From NCBI GenBank assembly GCA_964519015.1, contig CAZFHZ010000072.1, forward strand, positions 1-16,778: a DNA stretch of 16,778 nucleotides, in the 5' to 3' direction. This DNA comes from CAZFHZ01 sp964519015. Lineage in GTDB: Bacteria > Blakebacterota > Blakebacteria > Blakebacterales > CAYUVJ01. Below are positions 1 through 7,131 of this stretch, piece after piece. Numbering within the stretch: position 1 is the stretch's first letter; every line of letters starts with the position of its first letter. The notes under the pieces are model-generated. The model saw only the letters and a list, made by a program, of their open reading frames with translations, ran no database searches and was not told the DNA's origin. Made by a program: the position numbers and the translations under genes.

Positions 1-2210
1 GGTTCCGGTCGCTCGTGCGTACGCAGGTGGATGCAGGTTTCACCGCTGTAGAATGTTCCGAAGGGCAGGTACATCCCCAGGCGTCCCGACTCCCCCAGGC
101 TGGCATACTTGATATCCCGCACCACCCCGATGATCTCGAATCCGGAACCTCCGATCCCGATCCAAGCCCGCTGACCGACCGGATCGCGTCCCGGCCAGAA
201 CAGCCGTGCCAGCGACTCGTTGATGACGATGCCCCGGGAAGGCTGGTCGTCTTCCGCCGGAGTGAAGGTGCGTCCTCGTTGCACCGCCAAACCCATCGCC
301 GGGAAGTACCCGGAATCCACGTAATTGAACTCCACGGCAGGATTCCGGAAGTCGGGCGGCAACTCCCCTCCCTCGGGCCGGAAGCCGGTCCGGTTCCCCC
401 CCACGCCGTAGAGCGGCAGCGTTCGCCCGAAGCCCACCGAGGCCACCCCCGGCAGCGCCTGCAGCTTCTCCCGGAGCCGCCGGATGAAGATCCTGCCCTC
501 ATCCGCCCGATACCCCTGCAGATCGAGATCGATCGAGGCCACCACGTGGCGGTCCGGCTCGAATCCCGGGTCGGCCCGATTCAGGTTGTAGAGGCTGCGG
601 AGGACCAGCCCCGCCGCCAGGAGCAGTACCAACGAGAGGGCCACCTGTCCCGTCACCAGCAGGCGGCGCAGCCCCAACCCACCGATCCGATCGAAGCGGC
701 GATTCTCTTTCAAGCTCGTCATCGGATCCTGGTGCATGGCGAAGAACACCGGCGTCACACTGAAGAGGATCCCGGTCAATACTGCGACCGTGAGCGTGAA
801 CAGCAGAACGGGCAGGTCGAGCGATCCCCGAATCACCAGAGGCAGATCGCCCGGCAAGGGGATACGCTGGATCGCATCGCGAAACAGGATACCGACGAGG
901 AGTCCCGCCGCTGCCGCCAGCCCGGCCAGCAGCAGCCCTTCCGTCACGAACTGTCGTCCCAAGCGGGACCGGCTCACACCCAGCGCCAGCCGGATGCCGA
1001 TTTCCTGGCGTCGGGAGGCGGTCTGTGCCAGCAGCAGTCCGGCGATGTTGGCACAGGCCAGCAGGAGGATCAGGCCGACGACCACCCACATGACACCCAT
1101 GAAGCTTCCCACCTCACGCCGGAATTCCGGTTGCGGCATGGCTTCGGCGAACGGCAACAGCACGAACCGCTGGTCGGCATAAATCTCAGGCATCTCCCGG
1201 CGGAGTCGGGCGATGATCGCATCCCCGGCCACCTGGGCCTTCTCCAGCGTGACATCAGTGGCCAGCCGCCCCACATTGAGCGCCATCCAGCGTTGCCCGC
1301 GCGCATCCAGATACGGGTTGCCGGGCATCAGGGCGAACCGCTGGCCAAAGGGCGCCCACAGCGCCGGCTCCATCCCTCCGTTCAGATCCCGGAACTCCAT
1401 CGGTGCGACACCGGCCACGGAAAAGGTGCGACCGTTGATGAGGATCGATCGCCCGATGACACCAGGATCCGATAAGAACCTGCGACGCCAGAATCCGTTT
1501 CCCAGGACCACTATCGGCTCACCCGTCTCGGACTCCTCCGCGGGAGTGAAACCACCACCGAGACTCAGCTTCACACCCAATCCGGTGAAATAGTCCGCAC
1601 TCACGATCGCCCCCCACACTCGCTCATTCTGTCCCTCGATGCTGAGATTCAATGGAAGCGGGGTTTCGGTGATGAAATCGGAGAACACGGCCGTGGCTTC
1701 CTTCAGCGACCGGTACTCGGGGGGGGACAGATTCCCGTACTGGATGCCGCCTTCCCATCGGGGGAAGACAGACACCAGCCTCTCTGGCTCCCGCACGGGA
1801 GGCATCCGGACCAGCAGCGAGCGGGAGAAACTGAACACCGCCGTGTTCGCACCGATCCCCAGGGCCAGGATGCTTATGGCGATGATGGTGAAGCCGGGGG
1901 AGCGACGCAGCAGGCGACTCGCGTAGCTCAGATCCTGGCGCCAGCCGGAAAGGAACTCACGCCACCGGAGCCTGCGGTCGCCCGCCCGGACCTCCCGGCG
2001 GCAGGCTTGGCGCACACCCTCGGCGTCACCAAAGCGCCTTAGCACCTCGGCCCGGGCATCATCCGGAGACCGGCCCGAGGCGACCAGATCCTGGATCGCC
2101 ATTTCAATGTGGGCCGAGATCTCACGGTCCACACTCTCCTCGACCGGCAGCGCCCGTACGTTCGGACGCCGGCCGGTGATGTGGTTCCGGATCTTCCGGG
2201 GCTTGTTCAT
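1..2210 (-). CDS. ADOP-family ABC transporter permease (MacB/FtsX type), C-terminus beyond the window edge
   Basis: The reading frame is open from the ATG at 2210-2208 to base 3, about 736 codons, and its C-terminus lies outside the window. Residues 1-75 form the short charged cytoplasmic prefix typical of ADOP proteins (for example SAHIEMAIQDLVASGRSPDD). TM1 follows at about 107-128 (FTIIAISILALGIGANTAVF), then a MacB-type periplasmic domain. An FtsX block with TM segments near 365-390, 430 and 473 includes the family signature RRQEIGIRLALG, and a further TM near 527 opens the second periplasmic domain, which runs to the edge. The final FtsX block (about 130-150 residues) is therefore missing. 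The start overlaps the upstream padR1 stop as ATGA, indicating translational coupling. ADOP proteins are established as MacB-like permeases usually encoded without an adjacent ATPase; the substrate is unknown. A C8 tract encoding SPPEYR lies at 1719-1726. Confidence 0.9.
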   Translation of the reverse strand, partial: MNKPRKIRNHITGRRPNVRALPVEESVDREISAHIEMAIQDLVASGRSPDDARAEVLRRFGDAEGVRQACRREVRAGDRRLRWREFLSGWRQDLSYASRLLRRSPGFTIIAISILALGIGANTAVFSFSRSLLVRMPPVREPERLVSVFPRWEGGIQYGNLSPPEYRSLKEATAVFSDFITETPLPLNLSIEGQNERVWGAIVSADYFTGLGVKLSLGGGFTPAEESETGEPIVVLGNGFWRRRFLSDPGVIGRSILINGRTFSVAGVAPMEFRDLNGGMEPALWAPFGQRFALMPGNPYLDARGQRWMALNVGRLATDVTLEKAQVAGDAIIARLRREMPEIYADQRFVLLPFAEAMPQPEFRREVGSFMGVMWVVVGLILLLACANIAGLLLAQTASRRQEIGIRLALGVSRSRLGRQFVTEGLLLAGLAAAAGLLVGILFRDAIQRIPLPGDLPLVIRGSLDLPVLLFTLTVAVLTGILFSVTPVFFAMHQDPMTSLKENRRFDRIGGLGLRRLLVTGQVALSLVLLLAAGLVLRSLYNLNRADPGFEPDRHVVASIDLDLQGYRADEGRIFIRRLREKLQALPGVASVGFGRTLPLYGVGGNRTGFRPEGGELPPDFRNPAVEFNYVDSGYFPAMGLAVQRGRTFTPAEDDQPSRGIVINESLARLFWPGRDPVGQRAWIGIGGSGFEIIGVVRDIKYASLGESGRLGMYLPFGTFYSGETCIHLRTHERPE

Positions 2211-2551
2211 GGCTCCGCGGTCTCCGGGTAGAGGACCAGGGACATGGCGTACACGTAACGTTTCCACATGGCCAACTGGTCCGTCAGGTGACGCCGGCCC
2301 GCGGGTGTGATCTCGTAGAACCGCGCTTCACGTCCCGTTTCGGTCTGCCCCCAGGCGGCCTGCAGCCACCCCTTGTTCTCCAGTCGCCTCAGGGCCGGAT
2401 AGAGGACCCCTTCCTCCACCTGGAACGCGGCCTGGCTCAGGGCACCGATCCGGCGGCTCAGGTCGTACCCGTGCAGCGTTCCGCCGCTGAGCGTCCGCAG
2501 GATCAGCACATCGAGGGTTCCTCTCAGAAACGGCAGCGTGTTCGGAGCCAT
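2207..2551 (-). CDS. PadR-family transcriptional regulator (padR1), ADOP-associated
   Basis: A 114-residue DNA-binding protein of the short PadR type (winged helix-turn-helix). It begins MAPNTLPFLRGTLDVLILRT, followed by the conserved HGYDL segment, the recognition-helix/wing region EEGVLYPALRRLENKGWL and the wing YEITPAGRRHL. The frame stays open to a GTG-type start at 2635, but the ATG at 2551 is preceded by a near-perfect Shine-Dalgarno (GGAGGTG, 2561-2555), so I place the start there. The stop TGA overlaps the ADOP1 start (ATGA). Short PadR proteins next to ADOP genes are an established pairing, described first in acidobacteria. PadR proteins usually repress their own operon and release DNA on binding a ligand. 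The tandem repeat at 2609-2637 just upstream is the obvious candidate operator. The family assignment is secure; the ligand is unknown. Confidence 0.9.
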   Translation of the reverse strand: MAPNTLPFLRGTLDVLILRTLSGGTLHGYDLSRRIGALSQAAFQVEEGVLYPALRRLENKGWLQAAWGQTETGREARFYEITPAGRRHLTDQLAMWKRYVYAMSLVLYPETAEP

Positions 2552-2554
2552 CTT

Positions 2555-2561
2555 CACCTCC
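2555..2561 (-). promoter_or_regulatory. Ribosome binding site that fixes the padR1 start
   Basis: On the minus strand the sequence reads GGAGGTGAAG directly before the ATG at 2551, with five bases between GGAGG and the start codon. This is the strongest Shine-Dalgarno I see in the window and it argues against the longer reading frame beginning at 2635. Confidence 0.8.
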
Positions 2562-2608
2562 CGGAACCGGAAGGGGTGGAGGACAGGCACGGACGTCCCA
2601 CCCGCATA

Positions 2609-2637
2609 CATATGATACATACCCATATGATACATAC
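2609..2637 (-). promoter_or_regulatory. Tandem 14-bp repeat, candidate PadR1 operator/promoter
   Basis: Two identical copies of CATATGATACATAC occupy 2609-2622 and 2624-2637, a period of 15 bp. Each copy contains the palindrome CATATG and the near-palindrome ATG-ATA-CAT. The block is AT-rich in otherwise GC-rich DNA and lies 58 bp upstream of the padR1 start. Known PadR operators contain ATGT/ACAT-type half-sites, which match what is visible here. I infer that this is the autoregulatory operator overlapping the padR1-ADOP1 promoter. I could not assign a convincing -35/-10 pair. Confidence 0.6.
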
Positions 2638-2758
2638 GGGGTGGGGTTCGCTCGGGTTTCAGATATCAGGAGCAGCTGAGAAATCAGCCGGACTGTACGG
2701 CTCCGGAATCTCCGGCAGCCGGCATTCGACGTGCGCAGAGACCGGGGAAACCGGAGTC

Positions 2759-3871
2759 TCAACGTCCCGGGAAGCGCCCGTAGACGACGAGTTCCTCCAA
2801 GGATTTCTTCGGCGGCGCATCCGGCCACTCCTCCGGAACACCGATGGGAGTGAAGCACACCACTGTGTAACGTTCCGGGATCCCGAAAAGAGGCCGCATG
2901 ACCTCATCGGGGAAGTAAGTGGTGAAGAAGCCGGTGCCGTAACCCAGGACCCGGGCGGCGTTCATCAAGTTCCCCGCGGCCAGCGTCGCGTCCTGGACGG
3001 CGTAGTCGGGATAGGGGCACTCCCGGTCGGCCAGCACGGCCACGTAGACGGGAGCGGAGAGCGCACCCTCCAGCGCCTGACGCACGCGCCGGCGGACCTC
3101 GCTGGTATCGGTTCCGGCCGCCCGCGGGGAACGCCGGTAGCGGGCCAGGTAGCCGTCGAGCGCCGCTTCCTTCAGCTCGTCGAGGCGCCGGCGGTCGTCG
3201 ACCACCAGGAACTTCCACGGCTGCTGGTTCCCGGCGGTGGGAGCGTGGCGGGCGGTTTCCAGGATGGCCTCCAGGTGTTTGCGGGGCACCGGGTCCGCCC
3301 GGAACCTGCGCACCGTGCGCCGCTGGAGGAAGTTCTGCAGCGCCTCCTGCTGCGATTGGGTGTACAGGACCCCCCCATCCATTGAGTCGAAGCGGCGCTG
3401 GATGGGAGTGCACACATCCCCGACCACCCGCCAGGAACCGTCTTCCCGATGCCACAACAGGGTGAAGTAGGAGTCCAGCCGGTAGACCGGTCCCTGAGCG
3501 GTCGGCTGCCGGTAGTGGAAGACGGCCAGGGTCCAGCCGAAGTCCACCCCCTCCTCAACGCGCAGGAGCTCCACCGGCATCTCCCACCCGCTCTCGCCGA
3601 ACCACTCCTCGTGGAAGCGGCGATAGCCCTCCCGCCCTTCGATCATCTGTCCGGTCGAGGTGAGGAAGAACATGTCCTCCTCTCTTGTGACCGTACGGAA
3701 CAGCCCTTCCAGGTCCCCCGCCTGCACCGCCCGGACGTAGTCGTCGAAGGCCTCTTTCAGCGAAGTCATTCTACCGATGTGCCCCTGGTGGATAGGGGAT
3801 GGGAGCAGGAGTCCCATGCCGGCGAGGGCCAGGATCGGCAGTAGCGTGCCTTGCATCGTTATCGGCTTCAC
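2759..3871 (-). CDS. SnoaL/DUF4440-like domain fused to an FMN nitroreductase-family domain
   Basis: A 370-residue two-domain protein. Residues 35-158 look like a SnoaL/DUF4440 cone-fold domain (NTF2-like): AGDLEGLFRTVT, then RLDSYFTLLW and GSWRVVGDVCTPI. Residues 180-370 are a nitroreductase-family flavoprotein, with the FMN-phosphate arginine motif RRTVRRF (184-190), the signature APTAGNQQPW (210-219), the loop LGYGTGFF and a C-terminal PIGVPEEW. The expected activity is NAD(P)H-dependent reduction of nitro compounds, quinones or related substrates. The chosen start is the GTG at 3871, four bases after the ADOP2 stop and 7 nt after a GGAG. The first 33 residues are hydrophobic (MQGTLLPILALAGMGLLLPS) and could be a signal or anchor. 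A cytosolic start at the ATG at 3769 (MTSLKEAF) is possible but has a poor ribosome site. The gene appears to be third in the padR2-ADOP2 operon. Confidence 0.85.
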   Translation of the reverse strand: MKPITMQGTLLPILALAGMGLLLPSPIHQGHIGRMTSLKEAFDDYVRAVQAGDLEGLFRTVTREEDMFFLTSTGQMIEGREGYRRFHEEWFGESGWEMPVELLRVEEGVDFGWTLAVFHYRQPTAQGPVYRLDSYFTLLWHREDGSWRVVGDVCTPIQRRFDSMDGGVLYTQSQQEALQNFLQRRTVRRFRADPVPRKHLEAILETARHAPTAGNQQPWKFLVVDDRRRLDELKEAALDGYLARYRRSPRAAGTDTSEVRRRVRQALEGALSAPVYVAVLADRECPYPDYAVQDATLAAGNLMNAARVLGYGTGFFTTYFPDEVMRPLFGIPERYTVVCFTPIGVPEEWPDAPPKKSLEELVVYGRFPGR

Positions 3872-3875
3872 TGCT

Positions 3876-6539
3876 TCACTCCCGTCTCAGGGTTCGCACC
3901 GGATCGACCGAGATTGCCCGCCGGGCCGGGACCAGCAGCGCGGGCAACGCCGCGACCAGGAAAAACAGCAGCGCGAGGGCGATGGCGGGCGGGTCGAGGG
4001 TTGTAACACCGTACAGGCTGCTGGAAAGGAGCCGGGCGAGGAAGGCGGCGGAGAGCAGTCCGAGTATCATGCCCAGCAGCACCTTCGCCAGACCCTGGCG
4101 CAGCACGAGCGCAAGTACCTGGTGGTTGTCCGCTCCCAGCGCCATCCGGATGCCGATTTCCCGGGCGCGTTCCGCGGTGGCATAGGACACCACCCCGTAG
4201 ATGCCCACCCCCGCCAGCATCAGCGCCAGGGATGCGAAGGCCCCGAGCAGCAGGGCCAGCAGGCGGTTTCGGGAAGTCGACCTCCCCCGGTAGTCGTCCA
4301 TCGTCCGGACCGTGGAGATCGGCTGGTCCGGATCCGCGGCCAGGACCTCGCGACGGATCGGCTCGGCCAACGTCGTCGGATCCCCCGCGGTACGCACGAC
4401 CAGGAAGTAGCCGTAGTCGTTATCCTGCTGGTGGGGGATGTAGAGCTGCAGTTCGGATTCGACCAGCGGACCGCGCCACCGGACGTCTTCGGTTACCCCG
4501 ATCACCTGCATCCAGGGATTGTCGTAGGAGGATTTCCCGAACTTCAGCCGCTTCCCGACGGGATTCTCCGCTGGCCAGTACCGCTCGGCCAGCGAGCGGC
4601 TGACGACGACCTGCCGTTCACCGTCGGGTGGGTCCTCGAACGTGAAGTCGCGTCCCCGTACCAACGGGATGCCCATGGTCCGGAAGTAGCCGGGACTCAC
4701 GGCGCTGACCTCGGCCCAGGTGGACCGTCCCGGCTCTTCGGACGGCTGCCCTTCGACGTGGAAGTCGTTCTGCCAGGCGCTGTCGCTCAGGGGGAGGATG
4801 AAGGTCGTGGCGGCCGACTCCACCCCGGGCAGGCCGCGTATCCGATCCAGCAGCCCGAAGAAGAACGCCCTCCGCTGAGCCTCCTGGGGATAGCGGGCCG
4901 GTGGAAGATTGACCTTCAGGGTCAGTACGTTCCCGGTATCCATCCCGAGATCGGCGGTCACGATCTTCGAGAAACTCCGGATCATCAGCCCTGCTCCGAA
5001 GAGCAGCAGAACGGCCACGGCGGTCTCGGCAATCATGAACCCGCTCTGGAGACGTTTCTGCCTGACCCCTACGGAGGTCCGACCCGATTCCTTGAGCCAT
5101 TCGTTGGTATCGGTCTTCATCAGTTGCAGAGCCGGGAAGAGTCCGAAGAGGCTCCCAGTGAGCAGGGTGAGGAGCAGGGCCACGACGACCACCCGGCCAT
5201 CGATCCCGACCGGGAAGACCACCGGCAGGAAGAGGGCGAACCGGATACTCAGCACCGAGGTCGCCCCCACCGCCAGCAGCAACCCGATGAGTCCGCCCAG
5301 CAACCAGAGCGAGAGGCTCTCGGCGAGCAGCAGGCGCATGATGTGGCCCCGCCCCGCTCCCAGCACCGTCCGGACCGCGATCTCCCGGCGACGGCAGGTC
5401 CCCCGGGAGAGCAGCATGCCGGCGACGTTGGCACAGGCGATGAGCAAAACCAGGCCGACAGCGGCCAGCAACAGGAAGAGCAGCCCGCGGTATCCCCGCG
5501 TCAGACGCTCCCGCAGGGGCACGACGTGCACGCCCGTGCCCGTATCGTACTGCGGATATTCCTGCTCCAGGCCGATCGCCACCCGCTCCATGTCGGCGCG
5601 GGCCTGCGCCACGGTCCGCCCCGGCTTCAGGCGTCCCAGGACCAGCAGGACGATGTGGTTGCCGCGCTGGTTTCTCCACTGCTCGGCGAACTGCCCCAGG
5701 GGCACGTAGAAGTCGATGTCGTTCATATAGGGCGGGAAGGTGAACCCCGGCGGCATGATCCCGACCACGCTGTAGGGTTCATCATTGAGCACCACCGTAT
5801 CTCCGACCACACCCGGGTCCCCTCCCAGGCGCTCCAGCCACAGCCGGTGCGTGAGTACGACTACGCGCTCCCCCCCGACCCGGTCTTCCTCATCCAGAAA
5901 GGTCCGCCCCAGGATCGGTGCAGGACCAAGCAGCCGGAAGGTCGCGGCCGAGACCCGCGCGGCTCTCAGTTCGACCGGCTCACCCCGTCCGGTCAGGATC
6001 ATTCGGTCGAAATTGACCCCGGCGAGGTCCACGAACGAATCGTTGCGCTCGCGCCAATCCAGGAAATCGGGGTAGGAGACGCCGCCATTCTCGAAATCGG
6101 GGAGACGGCTCCAGAGGCTGATCAGCTCATCCGGTGAATCGTACGGCAAGGGCCGGATCAGCAGGGCGTTGATCAGGCTGAAGACGGTGGCCACGCCTCC
6201 GATACCGAGGGCCAGGGTCAGCGCCGCCACGGCGGTGAAGACGGGAACCCGCCGCAGCCCCCGCAGGGCCAGGCGGAAGTCCCTCAGGAGATCCCTGAAG
6301 CGCAGGCTCCGCCGGCAGAGCCTGTTCTCCCGGCGCGTGACATCGCGGCAGTCGCTGCGCACCGCTTCCAGATCACCGAAGATTCGGAGCGCCTCGGCCC
6401 TTGCCTCTTCCTCCCCCAGGCCCTGGTCGACGAGCTGCTCGATCCTCTCTTCGAGATGAAAGCGCAGTTCCTCCTGCATGCTGCCGTCCAGACCCCGGTC
6501 GAGGCGGAAGAGCCGTTTCCATCCAGCGACCCGAATCAT
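3876..6539 (-). CDS. ADOP-family ABC transporter permease (MacB/FtsX type), full length
   Basis: An 887-residue permease, about the usual ADOP length. The prefix domain at residues 1-75 contains QEELRFHLEERIEQLVDQGL and EARAEALRIFGD. TM1 lies at about 100-122 (FTAVAALTLALGIGGVATVF). Then follow a MacB periplasmic domain, a first FtsX block with ACANVAGMLLSRG and RRREIAVRTVLGAG, a second periplasmic domain with LPGVESAATT and SPGYFRTMGIPLVRGRDF, and a second FtsX block ending in REIGIRMALGADNHQVLALV and SVDPVRTLRRE. The frame extends upstream to 6686, but that part overlaps padR2. The ATG at 6539 shares four bases with the padR2 stop (ATGA) and starts with a normal prefix domain. No ATPase gene is in the window, so the energising partner is unknown. 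A mechanotransmission, efflux or lipoprotein-related role as in MacB is inferred from family only. Confidence 0.93.
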   Translation of the reverse strand: MIRVAGWKRLFRLDRGLDGSMQEELRFHLEERIEQLVDQGLGEEEARAEALRIFGDLEAVRSDCRDVTRRENRLCRRSLRFRDLLRDFRLALRGLRRVPVFTAVAALTLALGIGGVATVFSLINALLIRPLPYDSPDELISLWSRLPDFENGGVSYPDFLDWRERNDSFVDLAGVNFDRMILTGRGEPVELRAARVSAATFRLLGPAPILGRTFLDEEDRVGGERVVVLTHRLWLERLGGDPGVVGDTVVLNDEPYSVVGIMPPGFTFPPYMNDIDFYVPLGQFAEQWRNQRGNHIVLLVLGRLKPGRTVAQARADMERVAIGLEQEYPQYDTGTGVHVVPLRERLTRGYRGLLFLLLAAVGLVLLIACANVAGMLLSRGTCRRREIAVRTVLGAGRGHIMRLLLAESLSLWLLGGLIGLLLAVGATSVLSIRFALFLPVVFPVGIDGRVVVVALLLTLLTGSLFGLFPALQLMKTDTNEWLKESGRTSVGVRQKRLQSGFMIAETAVAVLLLFGAGLMIRSFSKIVTADLGMDTGNVLTLKVNLPPARYPQEAQRRAFFFGLLDRIRGLPGVESAATTFILPLSDSAWQNDFHVEGQPSEEPGRSTWAEVSAVSPGYFRTMGIPLVRGRDFTFEDPPDGERQVVVSRSLAERYWPAENPVGKRLKFGKSSYDNPWMQVIGVTEDVRWRGPLVESELQLYIPHQQDNDYGYFLVVRTAGDPTTLAEPIRREVLAADPDQPISTVRTMDDYRGRSTSRNRLLALLLGAFASLALMLAGVGIYGVVSYATAERAREIGIRMALGADNHQVLALVLRQGLAKVLLGMILGLLSAAFLARLLSSSLYGVTTLDPPAIALALLFFLVAALPALLVPARRAISVDPVRTLRRE

Positions 6540-6886
6540 TGGAGATCCAGCCAGGCTAGGTCGAGTACTCGCAGGACGGCCCGGGTGTTGCTCACCCAGC
6601 TCTTCATCGCCTTCTGCAGCCAGCGCTCGCCGCGGGGGGTCAGGGCATAGTACTTGGCGCGCTTCTTTTTTTCGGAGATGAGCCACTCCGATTCCACCAG
6701 CCCCCTCCCCTGCAGTCGATAGAGCGCGGGGTAGAGCGAACCCTCCCCGATGCGCAGGCTGTCGCCGGAACGCCGGGTGATCTGCTGGGCGATGGCCAGG
6801 CCGTGCATCGGCCCCCCTTCACTCAACATCTTCAGGATCAGCAGTTCCAGCATCCCATAGAGGTATCCTGCCTCCATCCGACCCAT
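6536..6886 (-). CDS. PadR-family transcriptional regulator (padR2), ADOP-associated
   Basis: A 116-residue short PadR protein. It carries the winged-helix motifs LYGMLELLILKMLSE, PMHGLAIAQQI, IGEGSLYPALYRLQGRGLVE and YYALTPRGERWL. The frame could start at a GTG at 6931, but the ATG at 6886 has AGAAGGAG (6900-6893) six bases upstream and gives a normal PadR N-terminus, so I use that. The stop overlaps the ADOP2 start as ATGA, the same arrangement as padR1/ADOP1. It probably represses the padR2-ADOP2-nitroreductase operon through the inverted repeat at 6932-6954. The wing contains a run of seven A on the coding strand (6672-6666, residues EKKK), a possible slippage point. It is clearly a different PadR from padR1, not a recent copy. 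Confidence 0.9.
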   Translation of the reverse strand: MGRMEAGYLYGMLELLILKMLSEGGPMHGLAIAQQITRRSGDSLRIGEGSLYPALYRLQGRGLVESEWLISEKKKRAKYYALTPRGERWLQKAMKSWVSNTRAVLRVLDLAWLDLQ

Positions 6887-6892
6887 CGATGG

Positions 6893-6900
6893 CTCCTTCT
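6893..6900 (-). promoter_or_regulatory. Ribosome binding site that fixes the padR2 start
   Basis: Minus-strand AGAAGGAG is followed by six bases and then the ATG at 6886. A second in-frame ATG at 6877 lacks such a site, and the GTG at 6931 lies within the candidate operator region. Confidence 0.7.
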
Positions 6901-6931
6901 GCCCGTTCGTTCCGGTGGAAGGCGTCGACAC

Positions 6932-6954
6932 ATTGTTTGGTCTGTCGAAACAAT
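6932..6954. promoter_or_regulatory. Inverted repeat in an AT-rich block, candidate PadR2 operator
   Basis: ATTGTTT (6932-6938) and AAACAAT (6948-6954) form a perfect 7-bp inverted repeat with a 9-base spacer. A second, interleaved 6-bp pair is TCGACA (6925-6930) and TGTCGA (6943-6948). The adjoining stretch up to 6973 is AT-rich (TTTAAATACGTAT), unlike its surroundings. It lies between the divergent padR2 (minus) and lipoprotein (plus) genes, 46 bp from the padR2 start. I infer a repressor site and promoter core that could serve one or both directions. No clear -35/-10 hexamers were found. Confidence 0.5.
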
Positions 6955-6975
6955 ACTTCGTTTAAATACGTATCG

Positions 6976-6999
6976 TCCTCCCGAAGGGTTGCGGGAGGA
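6976..6999. repeat. Perfect 8-bp inverted repeat (hairpin) in the padR2/lipoprotein intergenic region
   Basis: TCCTCCCG (6976-6983) pairs with CGGGAGGA (6992-6999) around the loop AAGGGTTG. No T-run follows on either strand, so it does not look like an intrinsic terminator. It lies beside the AT-rich promoter block and could be a protein-binding site or a leader hairpin of the plus-strand gene. Function not known. Confidence 0.4.
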
Positions 7000-7131
7000 T
7001 GTTCGTGAGTTATGCCGGCATCGGCGGGCGTCTGGGTGAGAGCGTCTACGTCGAGGGGGGGCGCTGAATCCAGCGAGCCGGTGGCGGTGCTTTCCGGCTA
7101 GTTCCTGCAGTTCGACACGGAGCGTAACAGC

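Noticed and set aside
15..1475. 486-codon open frame on the plus strand opposite ADOP1
   Set aside because: The minus-strand frame here encodes a continuous MacB/FtsX permease. The plus-strand product is Q/R/P-rich and without domains.
2601..2640. Possible start of a CRISPR array or satellite repeat
   Set aside because: Only two copies exist, separated by a single base, with no spacers. Their position ahead of padR1 fits an operator.
2675..2688. GCTGA-GAAA-TCAGC hairpin after the nitroreductase gene as a terminator
   Set aside because: The stem is only 5 bp and there is no T-run on the transcribed strand, so it cannot be called an intrinsic terminator.
3777..6137. 786-codon open frame on the plus strand opposite ADOP2
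   Set aside because: It is antisense to a clear, full-length ADOP gene. Its product is low-complexity, rich in Q, R, P and H, and has no recognisable domain, as expected for an open frame created by high GC.
6540..6686. N-terminal extension of ADOP2 (49 extra codons)
   Set aside because: The extension overlaps padR2 coding sequence and has no family similarity. The ATG at 6539 gives the standard ADOP prefix domain and the ATGA overlap.
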